This document shows, piece by piece, positions 12,582-22,554 of a DNA stretch of 22,572 nt. The first letter of the stretch is position 1; every line of letters starts with the position of its first letter. The notes below the pieces were generated by a model. It was not told where the DNA came from. It did no database searches and was given only the letters and a program-made list of their open reading frames with translations. Source of the DNA: an uncultured Oscillospiraceae bacterium. Lineage in GTDB: Bacteria > Bacillota > Clostridia > Oscillospirales > Ruminococcaceae. Location of the stretch: assembly GCA_910578755.1 (NCBI GenBank), contig CAJTSZ010000021.1, positions 1-22,572 of the forward strand, read 5' to 3'. A program made the position numbers and the translations under genes.

Positions 12582-12752
12582 ATGTTAATAAAAACTGTAG
12601 TTGGCGCTACCTTGGCACTGGCAATTACTGCTGCCCCTGTAGGAACCGCACCGGCAAAGCCTGCGGGAAGTACAGCCCTCATAACCGAGGCGGCGGCACA
12701 AACCACAGAACTGCCTTACGAAACCCTTGGCCTGCGCCTAAGAACTGTATAG
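12582..12752 (+). CDS. Small secreted peptide of unknown function
   Basis: The 56-residue product begins with a signal-peptide-like segment (MLIKTVVGATLALAITAAPV) and continues with a short Ala/Thr-rich part ending in LPYETLGLRLRTV. AAAGGAGG (12568-12575) lies a few bases before the ATG, a strong ribosome site for so short a frame. It stands alone between cassette F and a strong terminator. The size, export signal and placement in the same regulon are what one expects of a signalling-peptide or bacteriocin-like precursor. No family is recognised, and the C-terminus has no resemblance to the NLDP tails. Confidence 0.65.
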   Translation: MLIKTVVGATLALAITAAPVGTAPAKPAGSTALITEAAAQTTELPYETLGLRLRTV

Positions 12753-12764
12753 CCAGAAGTTCCC

Positions 12765-12816
12765 AAAACCCCACCCCCGCCGCAGGCAAACAACCTGCAA
12801 GCGGGGGTGGGGTTTT
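12765..12816. terminator. Strong bidirectional terminator closing the accessory region
   Basis: AAAACCCCACCCCCGC (12765-12780) and its exact complement (12801-12816) form a 16-bp stem, with GCAGG/CCTGC nested inside the loop. A and T runs at the outer ends make it work in both directions: for the small peptide gene from the left and the pyrophosphatase gene from the right. Confidence 0.88.
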
Positions 12817-12856
12817 AATGTGTTATTGGTTTACCCATAGGGGCGCTGCCTACAGC

Positions 12857-13387
12857 TTACTTACAAAACCCGTCGATGTACCCGTCCAGGGCGCCTTGTA
12901 TAATTTCCAGGGCACGGGCTTTGCCTTCTACCTCGTTCACCGCGGTTTCCTTGCCTTCCAGGGCTTTGTACACCCGGAAGAAGTGGGACATTTCGTCAAA
13001 AATATGGGTGGGCAGCTCGGAAATATCCTTGTAGGTGTTATAGGTAGGGTCGTTAAAGGGGATAGCAATAATTTTTTCATCGTGGCTGCCGTTATCTATC
13101 ATGGAAATTACGCCAATGGGGTAACAACGCACCAGGGTGAGGGGTTCAATCTCCTCGGAGCAAAGGATAAGCACATCCAAGGGGTCCTTATCGTCACCGT
13201 AGGTACGGGGGATAAAGCCGTAATTTGCCGGGTAGTGGGTAGAGGTATACAGGATGCGGTCCAGCATGATAAGGCCGGTTTCCTTATCCAGCTCGTACTT
13301 TTTCTTGCTGCCCTTTTTAATTTCCACAACAGCAATAAAATCGTCAGGGGTAATCCGTTTGGGGTTAATATCATGCCAAATATTCAT
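12857..13387 (-). CDS. ppa: Soluble inorganic pyrophosphatase, family I
   Basis: The 176-residue enzyme hydrolyses pyrophosphate to phosphate in the cytoplasm and so drives biosynthetic reactions forward. The family I signature is intact: DDKDPLDVL at residues 65-73 supplies the metal-binding aspartates (Asp66, Asp68, Asp71). KKGSKKKYELDKETG (24-38) and TSTHYPANYGFIPRTYGD (48-65) supply substrate-binding Lys, Glu, Tyr and Arg residues. Its length is normal for the bacterial form. GAGGG lies six bases before the ATG, and a promoter is present at 13430-13458. The gene is a single transcription unit ending at the terminator at 12765-12816. Confidence 0.95.
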   Translation of the reverse strand: MNIWHDINPKRITPDDFIAVVEIKKGSKKKYELDKETGLIMLDRILYTSTHYPANYGFIPRTYGDDKDPLDVLILCSEEIEPLTLVRCYPIGVISMIDNGSHDEKIIAIPFNDPTYNTYKDISELPTHIFDEMSHFFRVYKALEGKETAVNEVEGKARALEIIQGALDGYIDGFCK

Positions 13388-13429
13388 AGTTATCCCTCTC
13401 TGTGTTAAAATTTAAGAACTGTTTTTTTC

Positions 13430-13458
13430 ATTATATCCGTTTTGGTGGAAAATAGCAA
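13430..13458 (-). promoter_or_regulatory. Promoter of the pyrophosphatase gene
   Basis: On the minus strand TTGCTA (13458-13453), a 17-base spacer and TATAAT (13435-13430), about 43 bases before the start codon. Confidence 0.75.
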
Positions 13459-13675
13459 GAACAAGCTATTGGCCGGGAGTATTTACCTATGCAGTTAAGG
13501 GAAGCCAAAGGCAAATTTGCGGTAACTTCTCCTATTTTTTAAATTGATTCAATGGGGCCTCCCAATTAAACTTTTTTCCCCAGTGAAAACGCCGTTGTTG
13601 CCAATTTAGCGGGGATACCCGCTGAATAGCTTTCTTTTAGCTAAAAAGCATAGGGCCAAAAGCAGCCAAACATCT
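13459..13675. other. Intergenic gap with a GATA-loop palindrome and no gene
   Basis: I see no credible coding frame here. AGCGGG-GATA-CCCGCT (13608-13623) is a small hairpin whose core recurs at 16651-16663, 16790-16805 and 20408-20419. The following CCCGCTGAATAGC with TTTCTTTT closely resembles CCCGTTGAATAGC with TTTTCTTT at about 16715-16735. Confidence 0.6.
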
Positions 13676-13723
13676 ACAAAAAGAAACCCTTGCCAGCAAA
13701 GCAAGGCTTTTGCTGGCAAGGGT
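13676..13723 (-). terminator. Terminator of the DUF4097 operon
   Basis: ACCCTTGCCAGCAAA (13686-13700) pairs perfectly with TTTGCTGGCAAGGGT (13709-13723). Read on the minus strand, the stem begins eight bases after the stop codon and is followed by a TTTCTTTTT tail. Confidence 0.88.
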
Positions 13724-13730
13724 GGGGTTG

Positions 13731-15035
13731 TTACGGTTTCAGCCCCCGCAGGTATTCCCCTGTGGAACGGGGAATTTCAAAGGTGCCGCCCATAATGCCG
13801 GAAAAGGAGAGGTACCAGTTGTTGTCCTCCGGGTTATAGTCTTCATCCGGCTCCAAGTACAAGGTGGCGGTCAGCAGCAGCTCCTCCTGGGTGGAGGCGC
13901 CTTCCAGCACCGTTGGGGTAGGGGTTTGGTAAAATTCCACAGTGCAAACTTGGAACACTTCATACTGGGGCAGCGGCTCTAATTCCCAGTGAGCAGGGTC
14001 GGAGAGAACACTGAAAAGCTGGGCAAGCTGCTGGGGGTCTGTAATGTGGACATAAGAGGAAGAATCGTCCCCGGCGCGAATAATAACGCTTTGGGTTTTT
14101 GTAAAGCCATCGGCCGTTTTCATGCTTGTGTTTCCTTGGCCTTCTTTGTTAAAGGAAAGCCTTATATCGCCAACGCCGTTTGTCAGCACAATTTGGTTTT
14201 CCGTAGGATAGGGGCTAAATGCTGCTTTGGAGTAAGCTTCGTCGTTTACTGTTACACTGCCAATGCCGTGGTTTGGCTGGGAAAGGGAGTAGTACTCCTC
14301 AACTGCGCCAGTAAAGAACAGCTCAACCTCGCCAACGCCAGATTCTACCCTAATTTTGCCTCGCATATCCCCCTGCAGCACCACATTGCCCACACCGTTT
14401 TCCACAGAGAGCTTCTGCAATACTGTAAGGTTTGTTCCAACAGTTTCCCCAACGCCTCCTTGGACTTCCAAAGAGTTGGTGGTAACATCCGCAATGGTCA
14501 TGGTGCCAACCGCGGCGGCAACCTCCAGTGCATCGCAGGTAATGTCCCGAATCTCCCCAGTACCAATCACATCCTCTATGGAAACTTCCTCTAAATGGTT
14601 TTCAAAGGGTACAGTTACCACAATGTGCCCTTTAGGGAGAGTAACCAGTTTTTTATGGGGCTTACGGTATTTTATTTTTAGTTCCCCATTGTTTACTTCC
14701 TGGGAAAAGTAGCGTTCGTCAATGCCGGAGGTGGAAATGGAAAATGCTTCCCCCTGCTGTAGTACAAAGTTTGCCGGACCAACTTCTGCGTCTACTTTGT
14801 AGAAGGAGGACAGGGTTTTTTCATCGAAAGGAATATCTTTAAGGCCCTGTTCCATGGAGCTGCTGCGCAGAGGGGGCCAGGTTCCCCAAAATTCAGTTTC
14901 GTCAATATGCCATTGGCCGTCGCTGTAATAAACAGGCCGTAAATTGCCGCCCAGCAGCCAGCCTAAGCCGGATAATAAGGTGCCCAGCAAAGCAAGGCCC
15001 AAGCCAACGGCAGTCACTTTTTTCAGCAAGGTCAT
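13731..15035 (-). CDS. DUF4097-family membrane-anchored beta-repeat protein
   Basis: The 434-residue protein has one N-terminal membrane segment (about residues 5-28). A repetitive beta-rich region follows (about 85-300), in which segments with the pattern GVG plus alternating hydrophobic residues recur (VQGGVGETVGTN, VENGVGNVVLQG, VESGVGEVELFF, LTNGVGDIRLSF). That is the look of the DUF4097 putative adhesin fold, a right-handed parallel beta structure. The last 130 residues or so form a separate unknown part. It starts two bases after the stop of the HAAS gene, with GGAGGAG in that gene's end as ribosome site, so the three genes form one operon. Such trios are common in Clostridia and are thought to act in envelope sensing; a precise role is not known. 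Confidence 0.85.
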   Translation of the reverse strand: MTLLKKVTAVGLGLALLGTLLSGLGWLLGGNLRPVYYSDGQWHIDETEFWGTWPPLRSSSMEQGLKDIPFDEKTLSSFYKVDAEVGPANFVLQQGEAFSISTSGIDERYFSQEVNNGELKIKYRKPHKKLVTLPKGHIVVTVPFENHLEEVSIEDVIGTGEIRDITCDALEVAAAVGTMTIADVTTNSLEVQGGVGETVGTNLTVLQKLSVENGVGNVVLQGDMRGKIRVESGVGEVELFFTGAVEEYYSLSQPNHGIGSVTVNDEAYSKAAFSPYPTENQIVLTNGVGDIRLSFNKEGQGNTSMKTADGFTKTQSVIIRAGDDSSSYVHITDPQQLAQLFSVLSDPAHWELEPLPQYEVFQVCTVEFYQTPTPTVLEGASTQEELLLTATLYLEPDEDYNPEDNNWYLSFSGIMGGTFEIPRSTGEYLRGLKP

Positions 15036-15037
15036 AA

Positions 15038-15577
15038 TTACTCCTCCACTTTCTTTTTATTAAAAATAAAGCGCCATAAAATAGGTATGCCCCGGGTAAA
15101 TAGCCAAAAAGCGCCGCAGCCCAGCAGTAAAAACGAGCCAAGGAAAAACAGGCTGACGCCAAAAGATAAAATGCCGGTGGGAATGCTTAAGCTCATTATG
15201 GAAAAAGCAGCGACAAACAGGGCGCCGCCAACCACAGCAAAAGCAAACAGCAAAGCCAGCAGAGTGACCAGCAGAGTGACCAGCAGGGAAAACCAAACAG
15301 GGAAGCTCAGCACCAAAACAACGCCCGCCAAGCACCCCACCGAGGCAGCCTGAGCACTTCCGGGGCCTTGGGGCGCAGCCTGCCCCAGCTGTTCCTCGTA
15401 ATCTGCAATAATTTTTGCAGCCGCCTCCTTGGGGGAGCCCAGCTCCGCACTGGCGGCTTCATCGTCCCCGCGCTCCTCAAAGTATTCAATATAATATACC
15501 AGGGCAGCCTCCCTTTCGTTTAGGGGCAGGCGTCCTAAGTAGGAGCGCAGCTCGTTAATATAAGCCTCTCTTGTCAT
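15038..15577 (-). CDS. HAAS / DUF1700-family membrane protein
   Basis: The 179-residue protein begins with a helical HAAS-type domain (about residues 1-75; TREAYINELRSYLGRLP, YYIEYFEERG, AELGSPKEAAAKIIADYEEQ) of the kind typically encoded beside PadR regulators. About three or four membrane segments follow (about 95-170). The ATG at 15577 overlaps the PadR stop as ATGA, with GGAGG nine bases upstream; the longer frame adds 18 residues and lacks a ribosome site. Known HAAS proteins partner with PadR and DUF4097 proteins, probably as a signalling module at the membrane. A 12-base tandem repeat (15258-15281) duplicates four residues, LLVT, in one membrane helix. Confidence 0.88.
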   Translation of the reverse strand: MTREAYINELRSYLGRLPLNEREAALVYYIEYFEERGDDEAASAELGSPKEAAAKIIADYEEQLGQAAPQGPGSAQAASVGCLAGVVLVLSFPVWFSLLVTLLVTLLALLFAFAVVGGALFVAAFSIMSLSIPTGILSFGVSLFFLGSFLLLGCGAFWLFTRGIPILWRFIFNKKKVEE

Positions 15578-15891
15578 TGTACCGTTCCTCCGTTCATAAG
15601 GGTATCTATTTTGTCCCGAAAGCCGTTCCACTGTTTTAAAAAGCCCTGAAACTGTTCCCGCCCGGCAGGGGTAATGGTGTAATAGCGGCGGTTGCGTCCC
15701 TGATAGGGCTGGTCGTAGGTTTGCAGGTAACCGTCCTTTTGCAGCCGCCTAAGCACAGGATACAAGGTGGATTCCGAAACATCCATAATCTGCTTTACCT
15801 CCTGGGTCAGCTTGTAGCCGTAGGCATCTTCTTTTATTACAACGGCCAGCACGCAGGCTTCCAGTAAAGCGGAACCAAGCTGAAATGCCAC
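15574..15891 (-). CDS. PadR-family transcriptional regulator
   Basis: The 105-residue winged-helix protein has the PadR hallmarks: AYGYKLTQEV (about 23-32), SESTLYPVLRRLQKDGYL (39-56) and the wing GRNRRYYTITPAGREQ (65-80). It lacks the longer Vir-type C-terminus, so it belongs to the short PadR-s2 group that dimerises through a terminal helix. The start is a GTG, six bases after AAAGGAGGG. It leads the operon PadR / HAAS / DUF4097, with a 4-base ATGA overlap to the next gene. A consensus promoter overlapped by an 11-bp palindrome lies upstream, which suggests self-repression. Confidence 0.92.
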   Translation of the reverse strand: MAFQLGSALLEACVLAVVIKEDAYGYKLTQEVKQIMDVSESTLYPVLRRLQKDGYLQTYDQPYQGRNRRYYTITPAGREQFQGFLKQWNGFRDKIDTLMNGGTVQ

Positions 15892-15964
15892 AAAGCGCCC
15901 TCCTTTCTACCTTCTTACTATAGTATGCGCTTCAACTGTACATACTACAATATTGTTTCTTTAT

Positions 15965-15997
15965 CTATATTATATTTAATATAATATAGATTGTCAA
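15965..15997 (-). promoter_or_regulatory. Consensus promoter and palindromic operator of the PadR operon
   Basis: On the minus strand TTGACA (15997-15992), a 17-base spacer and TATAAT (15974-15969) match the sigma-A consensus exactly. CTATATTATAT (15965-15975) and its complement (15979-15989) form a palindrome over the -10 box. A perfect promoter covered by a dyad is what a repressed operon looks like. The remaining bases up to 16213 are A/T-rich and show no gene. Confidence 0.82.
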
Positions 15998-16213
15998 TAT
16001 AGTATTATCGAAAAATTTTGTTCTATCAATTTATGCCCCACGCTGCGCCTAGGGGGAAATATGCCTTGGGTTTTAAAATCCATATTTTGCATAGAATAAT
16101 TTTTTCTGTAATGTAGCTAATGTATGTTTAACTGCAAACTTAAGCAATGGCTCTAAGGTAGAACTCAATCCAGGCAATATTATAAACAATCATATATAAT
16201 TAGCGAGGTGGCT

Positions 16214-16640
16214 ATGAAACCGGCTGTAAAACAAGCCCTTTTAGGCGGCGCAATGCTTTTGGCAGTTTGGCTTGCGGGGCTGTGTGAGCGCCAAATGGTA
16301 AACACCCAGTTTATGCTCAGGTTAAGCAAAATCAACGGGGGGGAGAACTGCTGCTGCCGGTTTTCCTCTCCTTAGTCAGCGGGACGACTGTTGGGCTCCT
16401 TGCCTAGCTTGGGCAGGAGAAAAAAACTGCCCAAGCTAGGTGGCCTGCCCTTGCTTTTGCCTTGGCCCAGCCGGTGGCGTCCATGGGGTTCTTCTTAAAT
16501 CCCAACTTTGGGGATGTGGCGCTTTGGCTGAATACTTGGCTGTACAGCCCCACGGGAATGCGGCTGTTCGCCTTTTTGGCAGGCGCTTTCCTTATAAATC
16601 TGCGTCCTCCCCCAAATACCTTTAGGGGTTCTCCGGCTTC
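16214..16640 (+). pseudogene. Decayed membrane-protein gene with a G7 frameshift and an in-frame stop
   Basis: GAGG and ATG 16214 open a frame with one membrane segment (MKPAVKQALLGGAMLLAVWL, then AGLCERQ) that stops at 16373-16375 after 53 residues. Past a run of seven G (16337-16343), the frame one base back continues with GELLLPVFLSLVSGTTVGLL and meets TAG at 16405-16407. It then goes on in the same frame as WPALAFALAQPVASMGFFLN and a further hydrophobic helix (MRLFAFLAGAFLINL). The TAG lies inside a perfect 14-bp hairpin (16403-16416 with 16427-16440). The pieces clearly belonged to one multi-spanning protein of unknown family. Both faults being real makes this a pseudogene; the G run alone could be a switch. 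Confidence 0.65.
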
Positions 16641-16675
16641 AACCCTTACAGTGGATACCGCTGTAAGGGTTTTTT
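16641..16675 (+). terminator. Intrinsic terminator after the decayed membrane-protein gene
   Basis: AACCCTTACAG (16641-16651) pairs with CTGTAAGGGTT (16661-16671), and the T run extends to 16675. Its loop region AGTGG-ATA-CCGCT belongs to the GCGG-ATA-CCGC palindrome family. Confidence 0.75.
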
Positions 16676-16704
16676 GCTACAGCGAAAGTCCACCCACAGC
16701 ATAA

Positions 16705-16854
16705 TGGGTATTCCCGTTGAATAGCGTTTTCTTTCCCCTTTTCTTGCACTGTAGTAAGGAAGTTGGGCATGGCCCAACTTGCTAATTTTCAGCGGGATAC
16801 CGCTGTAAATTTGGGGCCTGGGGCAACCCCCGCCTTTTCCCCATTTTACAAAGC
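16705..16854. repeat. Intergenic gap holding two palindromes and part of a dispersed repeat
   Basis: AAGTTGGGC-ATG-GCCCAACTT (16760-16780) and CAGCGG-GATA-CCGCTG (16790-16805) are perfect short hairpins. GGGTATTCCCGTTGAATAGC (about 16708-16727) resembles the sequence after the palindrome at 13608-13623. No gene is visible. Confidence 0.6.
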
Positions 16855-16884
16855 AAAAAACCAGCCCCAAAGGGCTGGTTTTTT
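16855..16884 (-). terminator. Terminator of secA
   Basis: AAAAAACCAGCCC (16855-16867) pairs perfectly with GGGCTGGTTTTTT (16872-16884) around CAAA. On the minus strand it begins five bases after the secA stop codon and has a T tail. It could work in both directions. Confidence 0.88.
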
Positions 16885-16889
16885 TGCTT

Positions 16890-19637
<2,748 letters not shown>

Positions 19638-19728
19638 TTGCGTACACCTCAAATATTTCTTCTTTTCTATATCTTAACCCTAAGCCAGCCGGGCGCTGCC
19701 CTGGGTTTTTGTTGCATTGGTACTGAAT

Positions 19729-19757
19729 ATTTTACCCCCTTACCGCCTTTTTGTCAA
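19729..19757 (-). promoter_or_regulatory. Promoter of secA
   Basis: On the minus strand TTGACA (19757-19752), a 17-base spacer and TAAAAT (19734-19729) lie about 90 bases before the secA start. The rest of 19638-19883 shows no gene; CCCGGCA with TGCCGGG at about 19848-19871 is a small stem that may end the DUF1294 transcript. Confidence 0.7.
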
Positions 19758-19883
19758 ACGGGCAAAGGCGGTTGGCGGCGCTGGTATTTAAACAATTTAT
19801 GTCGAAACAATAAACCTTTTCCCCTGCTTCCCATAGTTGGGAAAGGGCCCGGCAATTCCTTCCCTGCCGGGGCTGGCTTGCCC

Positions 19884-20165
19884 TTACTTTAGGGGGAACT
19901 GCACCCAGCGCAGCACCAGCATTACTGCCGCAGCCTGGGCTACAATAATGGCCGGAATGCCAAACTTAAAATACCAGTGCTGGGTTTTGTGGCGAAAAGT
20001 AAGCATACCGGCATACATACCCACGCTGCCCCCTATTGCCGAAAGCAAAAACAGAATTTTCTCCGGTACGCGGCGCAGCTGCCGCTGTGCGGCATACTTG
20101 TCCCAACCACAAACGCAAAAGGTAACTATTGTTATGGCAGCCAGGTACCACAAGGCTATTTTCAT
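19884..20165 (-). CDS. DUF1294-family small membrane protein
   Basis: The 93-residue protein has three hydrophobic segments (about 3-19, 40-57 and 72-89) and the family pattern DKYAAQRQLRRVPEKIL followed by GGSVGMYAGMLTFRHKTQHWYF. DUF1294 proteins are small membrane proteins of unknown function, sometimes fused to a cold-shock domain. The ATG at 20165 has GGGGGAGG seven bases upstream; the same frame is open far further to the left but without a ribosome site and through hairpins. It is probably a single-gene unit. Confidence 0.9.
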   Translation of the reverse strand: MKIALWYLAAITIVTFCVCGWDKYAAQRQLRRVPEKILFLLSAIGGSVGMYAGMLTFRHKTQHWYFKFGIPAIIVAQAAAVMLVLRWVQFPLK

Positions 20166-20300
20166 TCCTATTCCTCCCCCCTTGCTTTGCAAAGGTTTTT
20201 TACCTGCAAGGGATTTGTACATTATTTTAACATTGGGGGGGACTCCCCAATCCAGGGCCCGCTTTGGGAGGTATCCGTTTCCTCCAAGCCATAAAAATGC

Positions 20301-20321
20301 AATAACCGCCCTGCGGTTATT
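20301..20321 (-). terminator. Hairpin, possible terminator of the helicase gene
   Basis: AATAACCGC (20301-20309) pairs with GCGGTTATT (20313-20321). On the minus strand it is followed by a weak T-rich tail (TGCATTTTTA). It lies 141 bases past the helicase stop, so the transcript would have a long 3' end. ATTGGGG with CCCCAAT at about 20232-20250 is a second small stem nearer DUF1294. No other gene is seen in 20166-20461. Confidence 0.5.
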
Positions 20322-20401
20322 ATAGTATATTTTTCCTATAAAGTATAGCGACCTTTGCCGAAAATAATAAAACTTTCTCTCTGAGGCTGAACGCCCCAAG
20401 C

Positions 20402-20425
20402 CTTGCAGCGGTATACCGCCGCAAG
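20402..20425. repeat. GCGG-TATA-CCGC palindrome
   Basis: CTTGC (20402-20406), one unpaired base, the perfect palindrome GCGGTATACCGC (20408-20419), one unpaired base and GCAAG (20421-20425). The core matches the palindromes at 13608-13623, 16651-16663 and 16790-16805. Confidence 0.65.
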
Positions 20426-20461
20426 ATAACAAGCTTGCGTAAGCCCAAAAAAGGTTTGGGG

Positions 20462-22204
20462 TTAGCTCCTTCCCTTTTTGCGAAAACCCTTTTCCTTGCT
20501 GTCTTTGTGAAAAAGCTTTTTCCCCTTGGAACCGTTTTTCTCAAAGCGTTCAAACCGGCCCTTGGGCAGGTGGTTATTCCTTCTGTCCTTCTTTTCACCA
20601 TAGCCGGCGCGGCTGGGCCTGCCGGTAAACTGGCGGGTTTCCGTTTGCAAGCCGTTTATTTTGCAGCCTGTCATGGCCTCTAAAACGCTTTTTTCTGCGG
20701 CTTTAGGAACCTCTACCACTGTTTCATCGTCATAAATTTCAATTTTGCCAATGTCCTTGCCGGAAAGGCTGGTACGCTCCGCTATGGCCCCTACAATAAA
20801 GTTGGGGGCCATTCGGCTGGAACGCCCCACGTTAATTACCAGTTTAACAAAGTCCCCTTTGCCAAAGCGTTTTTTCTCCGGTATTGCAATGGCAGGCAGA
20901 TCTATTTCCTCCTTGCCGTACAGCTGCTCCAGGGCCAAGGCGGCAATCTGCCGGGGGTCGTACCCTTTTTCCTCCAGGTCCTCCACCATATCCATATACG
21001 AAAAGCCTTCGGCCCGTTCCAAAGTGTGTACAAAGGCCTTGCGTACCTCAAACTTCCTTTTTTCTAAAATGGCCTGGGGTGCGGGAATGGGCAGCGGCTC
21101 TATTTTAGACTTGGTTGCCCGCCCAATGTCCATAAGCTGGGTTACCTGGCGGCGGCCGCTGCAAATGGTAAAGGCTTTGCCGCTTTTGCCTGCCCGCCCA
21201 GTGCGGCCAATGCGGTGGACGTAGTACTCCGTATTTTGGGGAATGTCATAGTTAATTACACATTCAATATTATCCACATCAATTCCCCGGGCGGCTACAT
21301 CGGTAGCAACCAAAATGCCGCAGCGGCCGTTTTTAAAGGCGTCCATGACCGCTGTGCGCTGGGACTGCTTCATATCCCCGTGAATCCCCTCTGCCTTAAA
21401 GCCGCAGTCGGCCAGGTACTGGGTTAAATCATCCACCATTTTCTTTGTATTGCAAAAAATAATGGAACGGGCCGGAGTATGGAAGTGGAGCAGCAGGTTC
21501 AGCATATCGTTTTTACGGCCCATAGGCACCTCGTAATAAAATTGGCCAATGGCGTCCAAGGTCACCTGCTTTTTGTTAATTTCCACAATTTGGGGCTCTG
21601 TTTGGTAATTGCGGATAATATTCATAATCTCCTGGGGCATGGTGGCGGAAAACAATATCGTTTGCCGTTGCTGGGGCGCCTCGCCAAGAATGGTTTCAAT
21701 ATCCTCCCGGAACCCCATGCTGAGCATTTCATCGGCTTCGTCCAAAATAACCATTTTCAGGCTTTGCAGCTTCAAGGTGCGGCGGCGCATATGGTCCATT
21801 ACCCGCCCTGGGGTTCCAATTACAATGTTGGCTTGGCGCAGCTGCATAATCTGCCGTTCAATGGGGGCGCCCCCATATACTGCCACAGCTTTAATCCCCT
21901 CGGCATACTTCGCAATTTTTTTAATTTCATCGGCGGCCTGCACGGCCAATTCCCGGGTTGGGCACAGTAGCAGTACCTGTACGCCCCGCTTTTCCTTACC
22001 GGCGGCCAGCCGTTCAATAGCCGGTATGCCAAAGGCAGCCGTTTTGCCTGTCCCCGTTTGGGAACGGCCTACAACGTCGTACCCCGCCTGGATTAAGGGG
22101 ATACTTTGGGCCTGTATTTCTGTAGCGTGGGTAAAACCCATATCCTCCAACGCCCGCAGGACATTGGGGGATAAATTTAACTGCTGGAATAAAATATCGT
22201 TCAT
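20462..22204 (-). CDS. DEAD-box RNA helicase with DbpA-type RNA-binding domain
   Basis: The 580-residue protein unwinds RNA at the expense of ATP and probably helps ribosome assembly or RNA turnover, often at low temperature. It shows the Q-motif region (F6 to Q31), motif I SQTGTGKT (48-55), PTREL (82-86), TPGR (131-134), DEAD (155-158), SAT (186-188), ARGIDV (305-310) and HRIGRTGR (330-337). A DbpA-type RNA-binding domain follows (about 452-525), then a basic, Gly/Arg/Lys-rich tail to 580. This matches the DeaD/CshA/DbpA group; I do not choose a symbol. GAGG lies five bases before the ATG. The leader has several hairpins and a terminator at 22410-22434, which suggests control of transcript elongation. 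Confidence 0.96.
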   Translation of the reverse strand: MNDILFQQLNLSPNVLRALEDMGFTHATEIQAQSIPLIQAGYDVVGRSQTGTGKTAAFGIPAIERLAAGKEKRGVQVLLLCPTRELAVQAADEIKKIAKYAEGIKAVAVYGGAPIERQIMQLRQANIVIGTPGRVMDHMRRRTLKLQSLKMVILDEADEMLSMGFREDIETILGEAPQQRQTILFSATMPQEIMNIIRNYQTEPQIVEINKKQVTLDAIGQFYYEVPMGRKNDMLNLLLHFHTPARSIIFCNTKKMVDDLTQYLADCGFKAEGIHGDMKQSQRTAVMDAFKNGRCGILVATDVAARGIDVDNIECVINYDIPQNTEYYVHRIGRTGRAGKSGKAFTICSGRRQVTQLMDIGRATKSKIEPLPIPAPQAILEKRKFEVRKAFVHTLERAEGFSYMDMVEDLEEKGYDPRQIAALALEQLYGKEEIDLPAIAIPEKKRFGKGDFVKLVINVGRSSRMAPNFIVGAIAERTSLSGKDIGKIEIYDDETVVEVPKAAEKSVLEAMTGCKINGLQTETRQFTGRPSRAGYGEKKDRRNNHLPKGRFERFEKNGSKGKKLFHKDSKEKGFRKKGRS

Positions 22205-22409
22205 TTAAACCTCTTTCTTTTCCGGTTTTGCCGGAAACTTTGTTTTTCTTTTTCATATCCTGGGCCGGGTACACCGCACAAAATCCTGGGGCCCGCCCTT
22301 AAAACCGAAAGAACCCTCTAACAACACGTCCGCCTTGCCAAAAAGGCGGTTTGTGCCGGCATACAACTACTGCTCCGCTGTCCCGCCTTTTGGGGACAGT
22401 ACAACAAAA
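22205..22409 (-). other. Structured 5' leader of the helicase gene
   Basis: Read on the minus strand, the leader holds three perfect stems between the terminator and the ribosome site: CTGTCCC/GGGACAG (22378-22399), CCGCCTT/AAGGCGG (22330-22349) and TTTCCGG/CCGGAAA (22219-22237), the last just before the ribosome site. No open frame with a good ribosome site is present. No known riboswitch class is recognised. Confidence 0.55.
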
Positions 22410-22434
22410 AAACGGGGATATTTCTTCCCCGTTT
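22410..22434 (-). terminator. Intrinsic terminator upstream of the helicase gene
   Basis: AAACGGGGA (22410-22418) pairs with TCCCCGTTT (22426-22434), and on the minus strand a run of T follows. It either ends a short transcript begun at about 22512 or acts as an attenuator for the helicase. Confidence 0.7.
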
Positions 22435-22518
22435 CACACAAAAATCAATTTGTTGGATAAAGTATTATCCCCTTGCGGCAACACTGCCGCCGATACATTA
22501 GGAACATAATATTTAGGT

Positions 22519-22554
22519 ATTATACCATGAACACAACGTGTGAAATGGTATAAT
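22519..22554. promoter_or_regulatory. Inverted repeat with two divergent extended -10 boxes
   Basis: ATTATACCAT (22519-22528) and its complement ATGGTATAAT (22545-22554) flank 16 bases. Each arm reads TGG-TATAAT outwards, an extended -10 box, one on each strand: TATAAT at 22524-22519 on the minus strand (towards the helicase) and at 22549-22554 on the plus strand (out of the window). No good -35 box fits either. Confidence 0.5.

Noticed and set aside
12582..12752. LPYETLG in the 56-residue peptide as a relative of the streptococcal pheromone LPYFTGCL
   Set aside because: Only three or four common residues match, and no ComR-type regulator is adjacent.
15258..15281. 12-base tandem repeat in the HAAS gene as a notable element
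   Set aside because: It simply duplicates four residues (LLVT) within a membrane helix and keeps the frame.
15578..15631. 18-residue N-terminal extension of the HAAS protein
   Set aside because: The ATG at 15577 overlaps the PadR stop and has GGAGG at nine bases; the extension has no ribosome site and lies inside the PadR gene.
20166..20432. Long N-terminal extension of the DUF1294 protein
   Set aside because: The extra 89 residues cross hairpins and do not fit the family; the start at 20165 has GGGGGAGG.
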